Assembly: GCA_949825065.1 (NCBI GenBank)
Contig: OX463849.1
Coordinates: forward strand, 2,666,001-2,730,000
Reading direction: 5' to 3'
Length of the DNA: 64,000 bases
From: Odontocerum albicorne
Taxonomy: Eukaryota; Arthropoda; Insecta; Trichoptera; Odontoceridae
Notes under the pieces: generated by a model
The model's input: only the letters and a program-made list of their open reading frames with translations
Database searches by the model: none
Told to the model about the DNA's origin: nothing
Part shown: one piece after another, positions 31,855 through 42,535 of the stretch
Layout: each line of letters begins with the position of its first letter
Numbering within the stretch: position 1 is the stretch's first letter
Position numbers and translations under genes: made by a program

Positions 31855-32462
31855 ATACTACATAGATTGATTGGAGTGGATATAGATTGATTGGAGTGGA
31901 TATAGAATAATTGGAGTGGATATAGATTAGAGTGGATATATATTAATTGAAGTGGATATAGATTAATTGGAGTGGATATATATTAATTGGAGTGGATTTA
32001 TATTAATTGGAGTGGATATATATATTAATTGGAGTGGATATATATTAATTGAAATGGATATAGAATAATTGGAGTGGATATAGATTAATTGAAGTGGATA
32101 TATATTAATTGGAGTGGATATATATTAATTGGAGTGGATATATATTAATTGGAGTAGATATATATTAATTGGAGTGGATTTATATTAATTGGAGTGGATA
32201 TATATTAATTGGAGTGGATATATATATATTAATTGGAGTGGATATAGATTAATTGGAGTGGATATAGATTAATTTAAGTGGATATAAAATAAATGGGGTG
32301 GATATAGATTAATTGGAGTGGATATAGATTAATTGAAGTGGATATGCATTAATTGGAGTGGATATGGATTAATTTGAGTGGATATAGAATAATTGGAGTG
32401 AATACAGATTAATTGGAGTAGATATACATATACATTAATTGGAGTGGATATATATTAATACA
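31855..32462. repeat. 20-bp minisatellite, array 2, about 30 copies
   Basis: Same unit family as 29300-29816, mostly with ATATATTAATTGGAGTGG in place of ATAGATTAATTGGAGTGG. Several units are stretched by extra TA steps. Confidence 0.95.
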
Positions 32463-32469
32463 TAACATA

Positions 32470-32990
32470 TATCAATTTACTTATCCGACTTTTTTCATTT
32501 CCTTCTTTCAAAATATTATTTGCTTGCTCTAACCTTAGTTCCTTGGTTTTCTTTTGCCACGTCTTCCACTTACATTTGTACTATCATCTACTCGTATATT
32601 TGCTTTGTTAGTCTCTCTTCATTCATTCTCTCAACATGTAAAAACAATCTCAGAGTGCTCTTGTTGATGTTACTTAAATTCAAATTTATCCCTAGTCACT
32701 TTACTCTATACCACATATTGCCATCCCATGTGTTCTCACTGCGCGCACTTCTACAGCATTTATTTGGTTCCTTTCAGTTTTTTTAAACATCCATGTTCCA
32801 TTTCCATACATCAAAGTAATCAAAATCCTCAAAATTATTTAGATGATTTTGATTCTGTTCGTTTCGAGATTTAGTCACCCGTTGACTTTGTTTCCTGTCG
32901 CTACACGCCGTTTGATAACCCTGATACTTATTTCATCATCTCAGAAAATACTACCTAAATAGCAGAAATCCGTAACTTGCTCGAACCTTT
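32470..32990 (-). mobile_element. LINE-F fragment, reverse strand
   Basis: On the minus strand one can read WMFKKTERNQINAVEVRAVR, MAICGIE and farther on KCKWKTWQKKT and NNILKEGNEK. This is the C-terminal region of a LINE-F-type reverse-transcriptase protein with stops. The 3' part points left, towards the minisatellite. Confidence 0.65.
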
Positions 32991-33049
32991 AGCTTTCATT
33001 GCTCACCCATAGCACTGAAGTGGTATAATAACCACAATGACTTGTATTG

Positions 33050-33215
33050 TTATAATAGAAAATATCAACAAACCTCTGCAATATCTGGATGCTACAAACA
33101 TAGTAAGATAAAGTATGTGTAGTATAAAACATGTGTTAGACCTGTAACGACATATGCTATTAAAATCACAGCTGATACCATACGAACGAAGACACTCCTT
33201 GGAATAATGGCATGG
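33050..33215 (+). mobile_element. LINE-H fragment
   Basis: A short plus-strand frame reads CVRPVTTYAIKITADTIRTK, matching the segment just upstream of the LINE-H piece at 39735 (DTVRTKNLLRTSEMKVLRS). It is cut at about 33215, where LINE-G sequence begins. Confidence 0.6.
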
Positions 33216-33576
33216 TCCTTGGCATGCTTTAAGAAGCGACTGAAAAAACTCTTAATTTCTAGTCAGTAAAATAACGTGTTTCATTCCCGATTTTCCTTTT
33301 CCTTTCCTCTCCACCATCACTTCTTTTCCTTTTGATTGATGATATCTCACTTTATATGAAAAATAATGTTCGGGTGATTGTCCGTCTTTGTGGGGTTCGT
33401 GGGTATATGCTCACGTATGTGTTTATAGATTTCGTGGGGATGGATAGTCATTTGAATGATTTATGCGACCACGTAACTTGCTTCATTTACTTTTGTCTGG
33501 TTGGCTGGAAGATATTGCCGTCTAGCAAGAAGCCCACCAGATTGTATTTGCAATAAAGGTGTTCAATAAATAAATA
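33216..33576 (+). mobile_element. LINE-G 3' UTR copy
   Basis: Starts in the last codons (LACFKKRLKKLLISSQ) and runs through the LINE-G 3' UTR to GCAATAAAGGTGTTCAATAA. A 74-codon open frame inside (33332-33556) is UTR, not a gene. Confidence 0.8.
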
Positions 33577-33736
33577 ATAGAAATGAAGATATTGCGATAT
33601 ATAAATGGTTAAACACTCACACTAAGACATTCTGAAATAAGAATTCGTAAAACCGTAGACAGAGAAGATGTTACATGTGCGATCATGTAAAAATATTGAA
33701 CGGGTTCCAGGATAAGCTTCTCATGGCTAACGCTTA
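33577..33736. other. unassigned sequence
   Basis: Short unique-looking stretch, ending at the TTA target of the Harbinger MITE (33734-33736). Confidence 0.25.
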
Positions 33737-34259
33737 GGCCGAGGCCACACCAAAGTGCTTCGTTAGGTGATAAGCTAGGTGTTACGTGACTAATATACTA
33801 GGTGACTTCATGCTTGGCCACACCAAAGTGCTTCGCACAAATTCATTTGACATTTGGGAGCGGTTGAGTCAACAAACGATGTCACTCTCAAAACTAACCA
33901 ATTTCATTACAACTTACCTTATCTATATTTACTTCCTGCGCAACTTCATTCCAAAGTAATTTTATTACAGGTACATTTTTGTATAATTTGCTCGATGGGT
34001 TCCACAAAGGCTCCCTTTTATACACAGCTGTTATTAAAACTTCCTCCATCTTGTAAAATGAAGGTGACACAATAAAATTAACCAACACGTCTGGCCGCTA
34101 GGAGATTCACTCGATGACTAATCGTCATGTAGCGTGGTGCGAAGCGTGCAGTGTAGCCATTGCGATAGTATGCGGTGCGTTGGTTCGCTAGGATATGTCG
34201 CCTAACTCGTAGCGTAGCTCTAAGTACCAAGCGAGGCTCCTACCTGTGTGGCCTCGGCC
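33737..34259 (-). mobile_element. PIF/Harbinger-type MITE, copy A, carrying a MADF exon
   Basis: A 523-bp element with inverted ends GGCCGAGGCCACAC and the 3-bp duplication TTA (33734-33736, 34260-34262), the size and base choice of PIF/Harbinger. Its middle encodes the first exon of a MADF-type protein on the minus strand, ending at a clear splice donor. The subterminal regions hold repeated CTTCG/GCTAGG-like words. Copies B (39413) and C (47300) share ends and exon. No DDE transposase is present. Confidence 0.8.
33918..34049 (-). pseudogene. MADF-domain first exon (Harbinger partner protein)
   Basis: Forty-four codons from ATG at 34049 to AAG at 33918, then GTAAGT, a consensus 5' splice site (intron phase 0). 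The peptide starts MEEVLITAVYKREPLW and continues YKNVPVIKLLWNEVAQEV, which fits the beginning of a MADF DNA-binding domain (L-I-x-x-V-x-x-x-P-x-LW ... YK-N ... W-x-E-VA-x-E). PIF/Harbinger elements usually encode such a Myb/SANT/MADF-like partner beside the transposase. This copy is open, but the remaining exons are not here. Copies B and C carry frame damage. Called a fragment because no acceptor or second exon follows. Confidence 0.7.
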
Positions 34260-34364
34260 TTAGGAAACCAATCGACAGGCAGACCCCAAAGAGATTGACG
34301 GATAGGTAATAAACAACTTGTATCTCGGAAATAAAATAGAGGAAAAAAACAGATAAAAAATCTA

Positions 34365-34589
34365 CTATAGTTTGGAAATTCTAGGATGAGTCCTGTGACA
34401 GCTCACAAATTTGCCCCAATACAACCTTATGTAATGTATTTATCTAAATAACTTGCTATTTATTATGTACAATTGAGGCTTATATTAAAGTTGACAAAAT
34501 ACTTAAAATTACTGAACATCGTTACAAGGTTGTATTGGAGCAAATTTGTGAGCTGTCACAGGACTCATCCTAGAATTTCCGAACTATAG
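34365..34589. mobile_element. MITE family X, short copy
   Basis: A 225-bp fold-back element. Both ends start CTATAGTTTGGAAATTCTAG or CTATAGTTCGGAAATTCTAG, continue GATGAGTCCTGTGACAGCTC and share CAATACAACCTT. The centre holds TAAATAACTTGCTATTTATT, as in copies 1 and 2. Confidence 0.75.
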
Positions 34590-35204
34590 AAGAAGAATAT
34601 ATTCAAACGAAAATAAATAACTTTTGAAACTCTCCATTGATACCTGTTATTAAGAAACCCACGTACAATAAAGTCATAATGACTATAATAGAATCATTTC
34701 GTTGTCTTCCTCAACTACAAAGAGACACCACAATAGAGGGAGCCATCATAGCTGTCCAAATATTTCTAAAGAGCTGCGTTTCGCTGTGATGTCACGTGTC
34801 CTTCTTCCTGCACGCTCTCCGAATGACAACAACATCAGCCTGGGTTCTGCAGCGCTCATACTAATGAGGTACTACCATTCTCTAACTACTGCAGAGCTCT
34901 GTGGTCACGTTGGAATATTGTATACAGAGGGCCTTCTATCCACCATGCATGGTTATCTAAAAACGTTTTCATTAATTTTATTTTGACTGACGTGCCTGAC
35001 CGAAGACGATTAAAGAAATCTTATTTGAATGTAATATATTTTTGGGACTTGCTTTTTGTTGTCTGATATAATATATCGATTATTTTAATATTTGAGGACA
35101 TACAATTGGAAAAGAAACAAATTATTGACCGCATTTTTATACATTAGTTTTGTTTTCAAATATTCCGCGTTATCAACATATAATACAACAACAAAAATTC
35201 CTTC
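34590..35204. other. unassigned sequence
   Basis: Contains a 94-codon open frame (34702-34986, plus strand) in a GC-richer patch. No domain recognised, and the neighbours are elements, so I do not call it a gene. Confidence 0.25.
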
Positions 35205-35425
35205 GTTGAAAGCATTTTTCATCAAACGAAGAGGTTATAGCCGTCGTAGAGGAGTATTTTGCAGGCCTTCCAGAAAGTCACTTCCGTGATGGGACAACAA
35301 AGTTGGAAGATCGTTGGACCAAGTGTATTGATCTTATGGGAGACTATACTGAGCAATAAAAGTGATTTTCCCCCAAAAAAAATGTATTTTCATTTCCGCT
35401 TTCAAAACTTTTTGACTAACCTAGT
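35205..35425 (+). pseudogene. mariner transposase C-terminal remnant and 3' end
   Basis: A frame ending at TAA 35357-35359 reads KHFSSNEEVIAVVEEYFAGL, PESHFRDGTTKLEDRW and TKCIDLMGDYTEQ, the last about 50 residues of a mariner transposase. The following bases lead to CTTTTTGACTAACCTAGTA, likely the terminal repeat. The 5' part of the element is missing. Confidence 0.75.
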
Positions 35426-35475
35426 ATAGTATTAGAATACTGATATGAACTGTCATCTTAGTAGACTTTAATATA

Positions 35476-35843
35476 TTAGGTGTTAACATAAGTTGTGTCC
35501 GTTTTTTTTCAATTTAAAAATGAGCACCAAAAGTATAACAACATGGTAAATGTTAATACGTCATTCGAAAGAAAATTTTCTGCTCTACAAGATAATGTGT
35601 TTGCTTTTACGTTACATATATTATTTTATTTTATTACAATCCTTCAAAATGGAATGTCAAGTAGACGAAAGTGAGCATTTTCGACACCTCCTTCTGTTCG
35701 CGTTCAATCGAGGGAATAAAGCTGCCAAAGCTGCTCGCCATATTTGCAAAGTGTACGATGAAGATGCTATGATGCGTTTTGTTTTACTTTTGGTGCTCAT
35801 GTTTAAATTGGGAAAAAACGGACACAACTTATGTTAAGTAATA
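35476..35843 (+). mobile_element. mariner-derived MITE, family shared with 62341
   Basis: A 368-bp element after TA (35474-35475) with about 60-bp inverted ends: TTAGGTGTTAACATAAGTTG, then GTGTCCG and ATGAGCACCAAAAGTA on the left, mirrored at 35775-35836 on the right. Between them only the start of a transposase is left (35649 onwards: MECQVDESEHFRHLLLFAFN, RGNKAAKAARHICKVYDEDA), joined directly to the right repeat. The right end has point changes (GTTAAGTAA instead of GTTAACACCTAA). Its relative at 62341-63327 keeps more of the gene. Confidence 0.8.
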
Positions 35844-35989
35844 CTTTAATATAGAGTTCGACAAAGTTAAACCTGAGCTATTAAAGCCGAAAATAAATTT
35901 AAGTTATGGTGATAGGGAAAGTAAATGCGATACCTGTATGGGAAAAAATTAAAGATTGAGGAAGTCAAGAATTCCACTATTTATGTAGT
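35844..35989. other. unassigned sequence before the gap
   Basis: Nothing recognised. Confidence 0.2.
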
Positions 35990-36189
35990 NNNNNNNNNNN
36001 NNNNNNNNNNNNNNNNNNNNNNNNNNNNNNNNNNNNNNNNNNNNNNNNNNNNNNNNNNNNNNNNNNNNNNNNNNNNNNNNNNNNNNNNNNNNNNNNNNNN
36101 NNNNNNNNNNNNNNNNNNNNNNNNNNNNNNNNNNNNNNNNNNNNNNNNNNNNNNNNNNNNNNNNNNNNNNNNNNNNNNNNNNNNNNNNN
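35990..36189. other. assembly gap (200 N)
   Basis: Exactly 200 undetermined bases. The round number suggests a placeholder, so the true distance is unknown. Confidence 1.
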
Positions 36190-36799
36190 AGAGTTCTGAC
36201 TTCAGCCAATTTTGGCACCTGTCACTGAACCATCACGGAGGAGCTGATTCCATATCTTGATAGGCCATTTTAATATAATACAGAGTGGCCCATAACTCGT
36301 GCTACAATGCTACTATTCAAGAAGTTGTTATGGATCCTGTGACTTCAATTCTCGCACCAAAAAATTTCATACGGAAAGAGGCACACATAGTTTCCTTGCA
36401 TTCAGTGCAGTGTTGTTTGACCATCAGAACTCTTTCTTGTACACTTTGAATATTCACAGTAGTGCAGATAGTACGAGATCACCCGACCAAGGCAAATCAA
36501 ATTATTGTTCCTTGCTGTCAAAAACGTGTAATTAATCCCCTTATCGTCGATCCTGCTGATCACACTCCATCAGTAAAATGTCGTCTATATGCGGTTTGTG
36601 TCCGAATAATTGACTCATGATTTGCAAAATAAAGTTCTAATATTTTCGTTCATTTCTCTGTTATTAAATTCTCCATAATAAAACTTTAGGGTGCCTTTTA
36701 CATCCAACAAAACTATAAAAGTACAATTTATTTACAGAGCAAATTTTCCCTCAATGGTGTTCTAACTTGGGGACTTGAACCAACTATTATTGACAGATT
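36190..36799. other. unassigned, possibly a decayed repeat
   Basis: A plus-strand reading with frame changes gives VVMDPVTSILAPKNFIRKEA and, further on, ANQIIVPCCQKRVINPLIVD. Spread over about 250 bases this looks like decayed coding sequence, but I cannot name the family. GAGTGGCCCATAACTCGTGC at about 36283 may be an element end. Confidence 0.3.
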
Positions 36800-37205
36800 A
36801 AATATATTCTTCCTAGTGTCATGTCCAGGTCCCCCCCCCACAACGTTGAAAATCACTTGAGAGTAGATATCTTTGTCCCCGGCAGCCCCGAAAAAAGATT
36901 CTCCACCCACGCTCCTTATGCCAATCACGTATATTGCGGTGCCAGGAGATTTGCCTCCTGCCATCACCTCTTCGGCCTTCTATTTTGCCTTGGATGATCA
37001 GGTGCAGTAATTTGTACTTTTCTCCTCTAAGTACGTGACCCAAGTAGGACACCTTTCGGATTTTAATATTAGTCAGCAGCTCTTTATCAACTTTGGCTCT
37101 TTGAAGAACCCTTGTGTTCCTGACCATATCCGTTCAGGGTATCCGTAGCATTCTCCGGTGCATCCACATTTTGAATGCTTCCAGTCGGTTCATACTACCA
37201 ACTTA
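36800..37205 (-). mobile_element. LINE-E 3' end copy
   Basis: The minus-strand frame (36819-37127) reads LQRAKVDKELLTNIKIRKVS, YLGHVLRGEKYKLLHLIIQ, GKIEGRRGDGRRQISW and, in the adjacent frame, the AAGDKDIYSQVIFNV end. It lacks the part upstream of the MWMHRR region because the copy is cut at about 37205. Confidence 0.8.
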
Positions 37206-37829
37206 ATAAATTTATTACAAAATAAATATATATAAGTCTAGTATAAAGATAGGAAGATAGTCGCTTCGTCCATTCGGTTAGGTACTTTATCGTAACTGCA
37301 TATGTTCAGAAAAAAAAAAACATCCGTTAAGAAAACCGCAGAAAACTTACAAAGGGGAGACGAATCACGAAGAATCCTTTGAAGATCTTCCGATATGTGA
37401 TAGAAACACATTGGGAAAAAAATAATCCAACTATTATAAATTATTATGAATATTTGAGACTGATGGGTCACGCTATACTTCAGCTCGAATAGGGAGATTA
37501 AACGACAACTCTGCTATTGAAGGGCAGTCAACGAAATGGGCGAAAGAAAGTTGGACATGAATATTAATTATTTAATTATAACGGACTGTCCATCCTTTTT
37601 TATTATAGTGATGACTCACTCAATCCATGTACGAGTAAAAAAATATTGATTATGTGAGAAAAACCTTGTCGCGTAGTTTAGTAATACCACAAATTAGAGC
37701 GTGTATGAACTGATACCACGCCGGCCCTGCTTTATAACATGGTCAGGCAATGTAACAATTAAAATTTGATGCCTCTTTCATCAGTTGTATGTCAACGAGA
37801 ACCCATAGAAGACGTGTTGTTTCGTTATA
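37206..37829. other. unassigned sequence
   Basis: AT-rich, with short frames only. Confidence 0.25.
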
Positions 37830-38215
37830 AATGTCTTTCGAATTGAGCAGTTTTTTTAATTCAATTTTTTTTTAATTTTTGAATAAAACACACAATTTGC
37901 TTTGATTTCAAAAATATTTTTATTGGTCATTGAAGTATAATGTATGACATTTAAACACAAAAAAACAATATCCGCCAAATGTCCACCTCTTGCAGCTCCA
38001 CATATGTCCACTATTTTGTCAAAATTTTCGATGACATTTTTGGCATAATTTCGGTTCTAACTCACCAATAACGCGAATAATTTCGTCCTTCAGCTTAGGG
38101 ATTGATTGGGGTTCATTCTTATAGACCTGGCTTTTCACGTAACCTCAGAGAAAATAGTCCAACGGTGTCAGATCACATGATCTTGGTGGCCAATTAACAT
38201 CATCGTTTCCGGAGT
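37830..38215 (-). pseudogene. Tc1/mariner-superfamily (DDE) transposase, C-terminal remnant
   Basis: The minus strand reads NWPPRSCDLTPLDYFL, a stop, GYVKSQVYKNEPQSIPKLKD, IIRVIGELEPKLC, then after a frame change NVIENFDKIVDICGAARGGH and LADIVF. The W-P-P-R-S-x-DLTPLD-x-F motif holds the last catalytic residue of a widespread insect DDE family. The remainder is the usual C-terminal segment. A UTR with polyadenylation-like AATAAA on the minus strand follows. Upstream catalytic parts are missing. Confidence 0.75.
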
Positions 38216-38634
38216 TTACAATACATAAAATAATTCAACAATTTGAAAGTGTTGCTGTATTGTATACGACTCCATTTTTATAAATGCCATACATTACACT
38301 TATCAAATGTCACAAGACCCAGGCAAGTTCGCGACGCCATCTGTGTTTTATCCAAGAATTAAAAGAATCGCTCAATTTGGAAGACCCTGTATTTTCAAAT
38401 GTAAAAAAAATAATATTGCGCGGTTATCTTTCAAAAGAAGACGTTCGAAGAAGTATCTCTGTAGACAGCATCAAAGCGTTTTTAAAATTTATACCGGTCC
38501 TCTACCTTATTTTGAAAGATACTTGATAATCGAACGATATTACATTTTTAACATTTCAGAATGTAACGAAACAACACGTTTTATTTTGGCTATAGTTGAT
38601 ATACTACTGAGGATAGAGGTATCAATGTTTAACC
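38216..38634. other. unassigned sequence
   Basis: Two overlapping plus-strand frames (38284-38526 and 38307-38726) of 80 and 139 codons. The second runs into the TTAA MITE. No domain recognised; the segment 38310-38420 may be decayed coding DNA. Confidence 0.25.
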
Positions 38635-39263
38635 TTTCCTTCCCTGTGTTGGGTATCTTCTACACGTTGCTTCTAATAACCATCAATATCTCTATAAATA
38701 TAATAAATACAAGGTTAAGATTTTAGGTATTCCTCCATAATATATTTACGCATTGATTTAAAAAATAATATTAATAATAATCAGAATTTATCGACTACAT
38801 CGAGGTGTTTTGTAAAGATCGAAAACAAATTCGCATTTAAACGCTGCGAGTGCCTCGTCTTGACGATAGGTGAATAGTATGCGGGAAGCGCGACCCTATA
38901 TTCGCATCTCACTCTTGCATACTAGACTGAATTGCGAGAACCTGAATTGTCTCAACGTCGCAAGCAAAGGCGTAAGCGCCGGGGTATGCGACTGACGTTC
39001 AGCGCCACTAGTAGCCTCTAGGCTTGCAAATAGGTAAGACGTACGCCCGTTCCATGAGCGTTTTTTAATGTTTTCAGATGGTTTTTTAATGTTTTCAGCA
39101 AATAAATCTCAATTATTATAATTTTTAACTTCAATTATAATTAATTAAGGGGATTATCTATGAATGTTCTTATTTTTCCGATTTAAAATCGCTAATTTTT
39201 TATTGCGTACTCACTACCCAACACCGGATCACGCGTATTATTTTTATCGCCGTAAGGGAAGGG
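38635..39263. mobile_element. TTAA-flanked MITE, copy 2
   Basis: A 629-bp copy of the element at 6335-6941, between TTAA at 38631-38634 and 39264-39267. The ends are the same (CCTTTCCTTCCCTGTG, mirrored CCCTTCCCTTACGG). It differs by small indels and substitutions, including a local duplication of TTTTTTAATGTTTTCAG near 39060-39100. Confidence 0.8.
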
Positions 39264-39267
39264 TTAA

Positions 39268-39412
39268 CTGTAACATCACCTGACCATGTGATGGACGCGG
39301 CTAGTGTGATATCTTACTTGTTCAGTTCGGAAACTTTTGGACATTCATCGTAGTAGTGTCCATTCATCTTTATTGTTGTTCAAGATATGGTCAGCTTACT
39401 GCAGAACGTTTA
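39268..39412. other. unassigned sequence
   Basis: Short stretch ending at the TTA target of Harbinger copy B (39410-39412). Confidence 0.2.
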
Positions 39413-40269
39413 GACCTCAGCCACACAGGTAGGAGCCTCGCTTGATGCTTAGAGCTATGTTGCGAGTTAGGTGACATATCCTAGCGAACTAACGTACCGC
39501 ATACTATCGCAGTGGCCACACTGCATGCTTCGCGACACGTTGCATGACGATTAGTCATCGAGTAAATCTCCTAGCGAACAGACTTGTTGGTCAATTTACA
39601 AGGTGGCGGAAGTTTTAATGACAGTTGTGTATAAAAGGGAACCCATCGAGTAAATTATACGAAAATGTACCTGTAATAAAATCAATTTGGAAAGAAGTTG
39701 CACAGGAAGTAAATAAAGATGGTAAGTTGTAATGTCAGACACTGTCAGAACCAAAAATCTTCTTCGAACCAGCGAAATGAAGGTACTCAGGAGTATCGCT
39801 GGCAAAACCCTTCGTGATAGAGTACGAAACACAGAAATCCGAAGGACGTGCGAAGTTGAAGATATTGTCAGATGGAGACGACAGAGAAGAAGGTTTTGGA
39901 ACGAACACGTATCCAGAATGGCGGAACCAAGAGCCTTAAGAATGGCCAGGGACAGTATCGCCCAAGCAAGCAGACCTCCAGGACGACCTCCCAAAAGATG
40001 GAAAGACTGCTGGCAGTCGACGTCGCAAGAGGCAAACAATGATGCAGAATCATAACAGGCCAACAGGCCTAAAATAAGATGAAGAAGAAGAAGATGTAAT
40101 GAAATTGGTTAGTTTTGAGAGTGGCATCGTGTGTTGACTCAACCGCTCCCAACTGTCAAATGAATTTGTGCGTAGCACTTTGGTGTGGTCAGGCATGAAG
40201 TCACTTAGTATATGAGTCACGTAAAACCTAGCTTAGCACCTAACGAAGCACTTTGATGTGGCCTCGGCG
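39413..40269 (+). mobile_element. PIF/Harbinger-type MITE, copy B, with nested LINE-H
   Basis: Bounded by TTA on both sides (39410-39412, 40270-40272), with ends GACCTCAGCCACAC and CGCCGAGGCCACAT read inwards. It carries the MADF exon on the plus strand (about 39603-39720). Here the ATG is GTG and there is an internal deletion, but the GGTAAGT donor survives at about 39721. LINE-H interrupts it right after that donor. Without the LINE it is about 490 bp. Confidence 0.8.
39735..40094 (+). mobile_element. LINE-H insertion, 7-bp duplication
   Basis: A 360-bp fragment between TGTAATG copies (39728-39734, 40095-40101). It encodes DTVRTKNLLRTSEMKVLRSI, AGKTLRDRVRNTEIRRTCEV, RRFWNEHVSRMAEPRA and RPPGRPPKRWKDCW, the C-terminal tail of a non-LTR reverse-transcriptase protein. 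It ends in GAAGAAGAAGAAGATG. The ATG opening its longest frame lies in the target duplication, not in the LINE. Confidence 0.85.
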
Positions 40270-40272
40270 TTA

Positions 40273-40527
40273 GAAATTTGGGGCCAGGATAGGTTTTCTG
40301 ATTGCTTCTCAAATGGTAAAACGTTGGAAGGTTCGTGAAGGTACCACGAGTGAATAACATAATTGATATCTTGTATTATTGTTATTCTGGTCATACCAGA
40401 TTGTGTTCCAGAATATCCCTGCATTGTTTTCTTTTTCCAGATTCAGATTTTTAGACAGAGTATAGAAACACGCAGCTCCGCTGTTTATCTACTCTCCTCC
40501 CCCATTCACGAAATCCAAAGTCTAGTA
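40273..40527. other. unassigned sequence
   Basis: No feature recognised. Ends at the TA target of the next MITE. Confidence 0.2.
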
Positions 40528-40743
40528 CAGTACACGGCGGTAAGTAATACATCGGGGTCTAGAAAGACTATTGTCCATAATCGGCTAACTTCGGTTTTGT
40601 AGAGCGTCGTCTCTGTCACACGATGCGCTAACAGTTCGGTATCTACAATGACAGAAATGACGCTCTACAAAGCCGAAGTTAGCCGATTATGGTCGGCAGT
40701 CTCTTTCTTAAGCCCGATGTGTATTACTTACCACCGGGTACTG
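40528..40743. mobile_element. fold-back MITE family Y, copy a
   Basis: A 216-bp element between TA (40526-40527, 40744-40745) made almost wholly of two inverted arms of about 95 bp. The arms contain GGCGGTAAGTAATACA, ATAATCGGCTAACTTCGG and TTTGTAGAGCG. It would fold into one long hairpin. Copy b is at 43886 and a half copy at 60269. Confidence 0.85.
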
Positions 40744-40745
40744 TA

Positions 40746-40905
40746 AGTAAAACGCCTGTCTTCCAGTCCGGGACCTATGGGTTAGATTCCCATTAGTAAC
40801 CAGATTTTTTTAAATGAATTCTAGTCTGGTCTTAAGACTAGTATAACGCATCTTTTCTGGCCGGCTGGAAGATATTGCCATATGACAATAAATGTCATGT
40901 TGTAC
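40746..40905 (+). mobile_element. SINE copy, head truncated
   Basis: Begins in the tRNA-like part (CGCCTGTCTTCCAGTCCGGG, B box GGGTTAGATTCCC at about 40780), then GAATTCTAGTCTGGTC and the tail GGCTGGAAGATATTGCCA. The A box is missing, cut exactly at the MITE Y end. Confidence 0.6.
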
Positions 40906-41803
40906 AATCTTTCTGTTACTGGTCTTTTTGGAGTGATGATGTGTGAGGAGTTTGTTTTCGCATGATGTTTCCAGCTGTAATTGAGTGTCACTGTTTGTCA
41001 GGTTGATGAGAACGTGCAACGGGGTTTTGTTTTTGTGTAATCGAAAATCGGAAAGAAGTATCGATTTATTTTTTAATGCTAAATATCCTCAGTGAGATAC
41101 AGGTAAAAGTTTAGTTTACTGGGGACACGACAAATGAAAGGCAACACACCCAGATCCATTAAAATTGTGTGTTTCGAATTAAATTACCTGTTGTTCTTTC
41201 GCAAATTAATGTATATTTCTTGTCATGTGTGTAAATAAATAAACAAAAAATAAATAAATAAACAATACACAACGAAAGTAATACAATAAATACATCGACT
41301 GTGTAGGTTTCTCGCTAATTTGCAAAGATGTGAGTTTACATTGACAAAGTGCGATATTCGACTGAGATAAAAGTGTCAATATATGAAGATATTATAAATG
41401 GCGAGAGGTCGACAAAATTTTCCATTGAATAACTAATAAAATGGTATTCATTAAAACAGCTGACATTTAAGGATAATAAACAAGCACGCATTAGCAGGCG
41501 TATAAAAATGTCCAAGTGGTATAACTAGAGGTGATTTACGAGTATATAGGTCCTATTTAGACATCTGTCGGACTGCATACATAATCTGTGAAACATTGGA
41601 GGGAGAGAATTCGCTAATATGCTATTTATCTTATCGGGCAGATCTTCTTCACCTTCTTATAGTAACTACTTTCCTCTTCATATCTTTACTGGTGATGTGG
41701 ATGTGTTGAAAATCATTTCCGGGATACCGGAAAACTGGAAAAGATGCTGTGTGATGAGTCTTATAAGGTCTTTCGTAGTATTGTACCGCGTGTTTTGGCT
41801 TAA
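40906..41803. other. unassigned; contains copy 2 of a dispersed repeat
   Basis: 41087-41165 matches 19003-19085 (CCTCAGTGAGATACAGG, GTTTACTGGGGACACGAC). The 120-codon frame 41619-41981 has no recognised domain and crosses into the following TTAA element, so it is unlikely to be a gene. Confidence 0.3.
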
Positions 41804-42531
41804 GGGAATATTCTACTCTAGAAATTTTAAAAAGTATGATAGTTTATTTTTTATTTTTTGCGTATTCTTAAAGTTTAGACCTTTAAGAATATGTTATCAA
41901 AAAGGAAATGTTAAAATTCTCAATATTTACGAAGTTACAGCTATAAATGAGGCAGCAATTACGCCGCACCGGAATGACTAGGACAATAATCTCAAAACTT
42001 TAAACGCGTTTTTCTGGAAACTACTTTTTTCAACCTGGTCGACTAAAAATCTCAAATCCTAACTAACCGATTACCTTCAAATTTGATATAAAACTTTAAT
42101 AAGTATTTTTCTATCGTTCCTACCTCGAAAAATGCAAAACTGTGTATTTTTTTATATTTAAAAAAAAGTAAAAAAAATTAAAAAAGGGTAAAAAATAGAT
42201 TTTTTTTCAGACATTCATTTATGCTTTTTTTACTCTTTGGTACCAACTATAAGGACATTATTTCTTCAAGATACTGTGTATAATTTTTGTTCAGATTTAC
42301 GAAAGGGTTCCAATCATGTCGACCAACTCACTCCCCTTTTTTACGAGATATAACATCTGATAACATCTTGAATTTTATTTTTTTTTCAAATTTTTTTTGT
42401 ACATTCTCAAATCATCAATAAACAAACTGTAAAAAAAATTTATCATATTGGAAAATATATTTTGTTTTTTTATTTTTTTATTTAGTCTTAAAAAACGGCC
42501 AAAATTCACGCCTCTAGAGTAGAAAACCTCG
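41804..42531. mobile_element. probable TTAA-flanked MITE
   Basis: A 728-bp AT-rich segment between TTAA at 41800-41803 and 42532-42535. The ends, read inwards, are GGGAATATTCTACTCTAGA and CGAGGTTTTCTACTCTAGA, sharing 13 of 19 bases with an unbroken TTCTACTCTAGA core. No coding capacity. TTAA plus inverted ends suggest a piggyBac-type non-autonomous element. Confidence 0.55.
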
Positions 42532-42535
42532 TTAA

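Noticed and set aside
33332..33556. 74-codon gene (and its twins at 46127-46360 and 46273-46569)
   Set aside because: These frames lie in the 3' UTR of LINE-G and recur only because the UTR is repeated.
34702..34986. 94-codon gene
   Set aside because: No motif on either strand and no supporting neighbour; kept only as an unassigned segment.
35925..36260. open frames across the gap
   Set aside because: They consist mostly of undetermined bases.
38284..38726. overlapping frames as a host gene
   Set aside because: The longer frame runs into a TTAA MITE, and neither frame matches anything I recognise.
39732..40055. complete small gene starting with ATG
   Set aside because: The ATG belongs to the target duplication; the rest is a truncated LINE-H reverse-transcriptase tail.
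41619..41981. 120-codon gene
   Set aside because: No domain, AT-rich composition, and it crosses the left end of a TTAA element.
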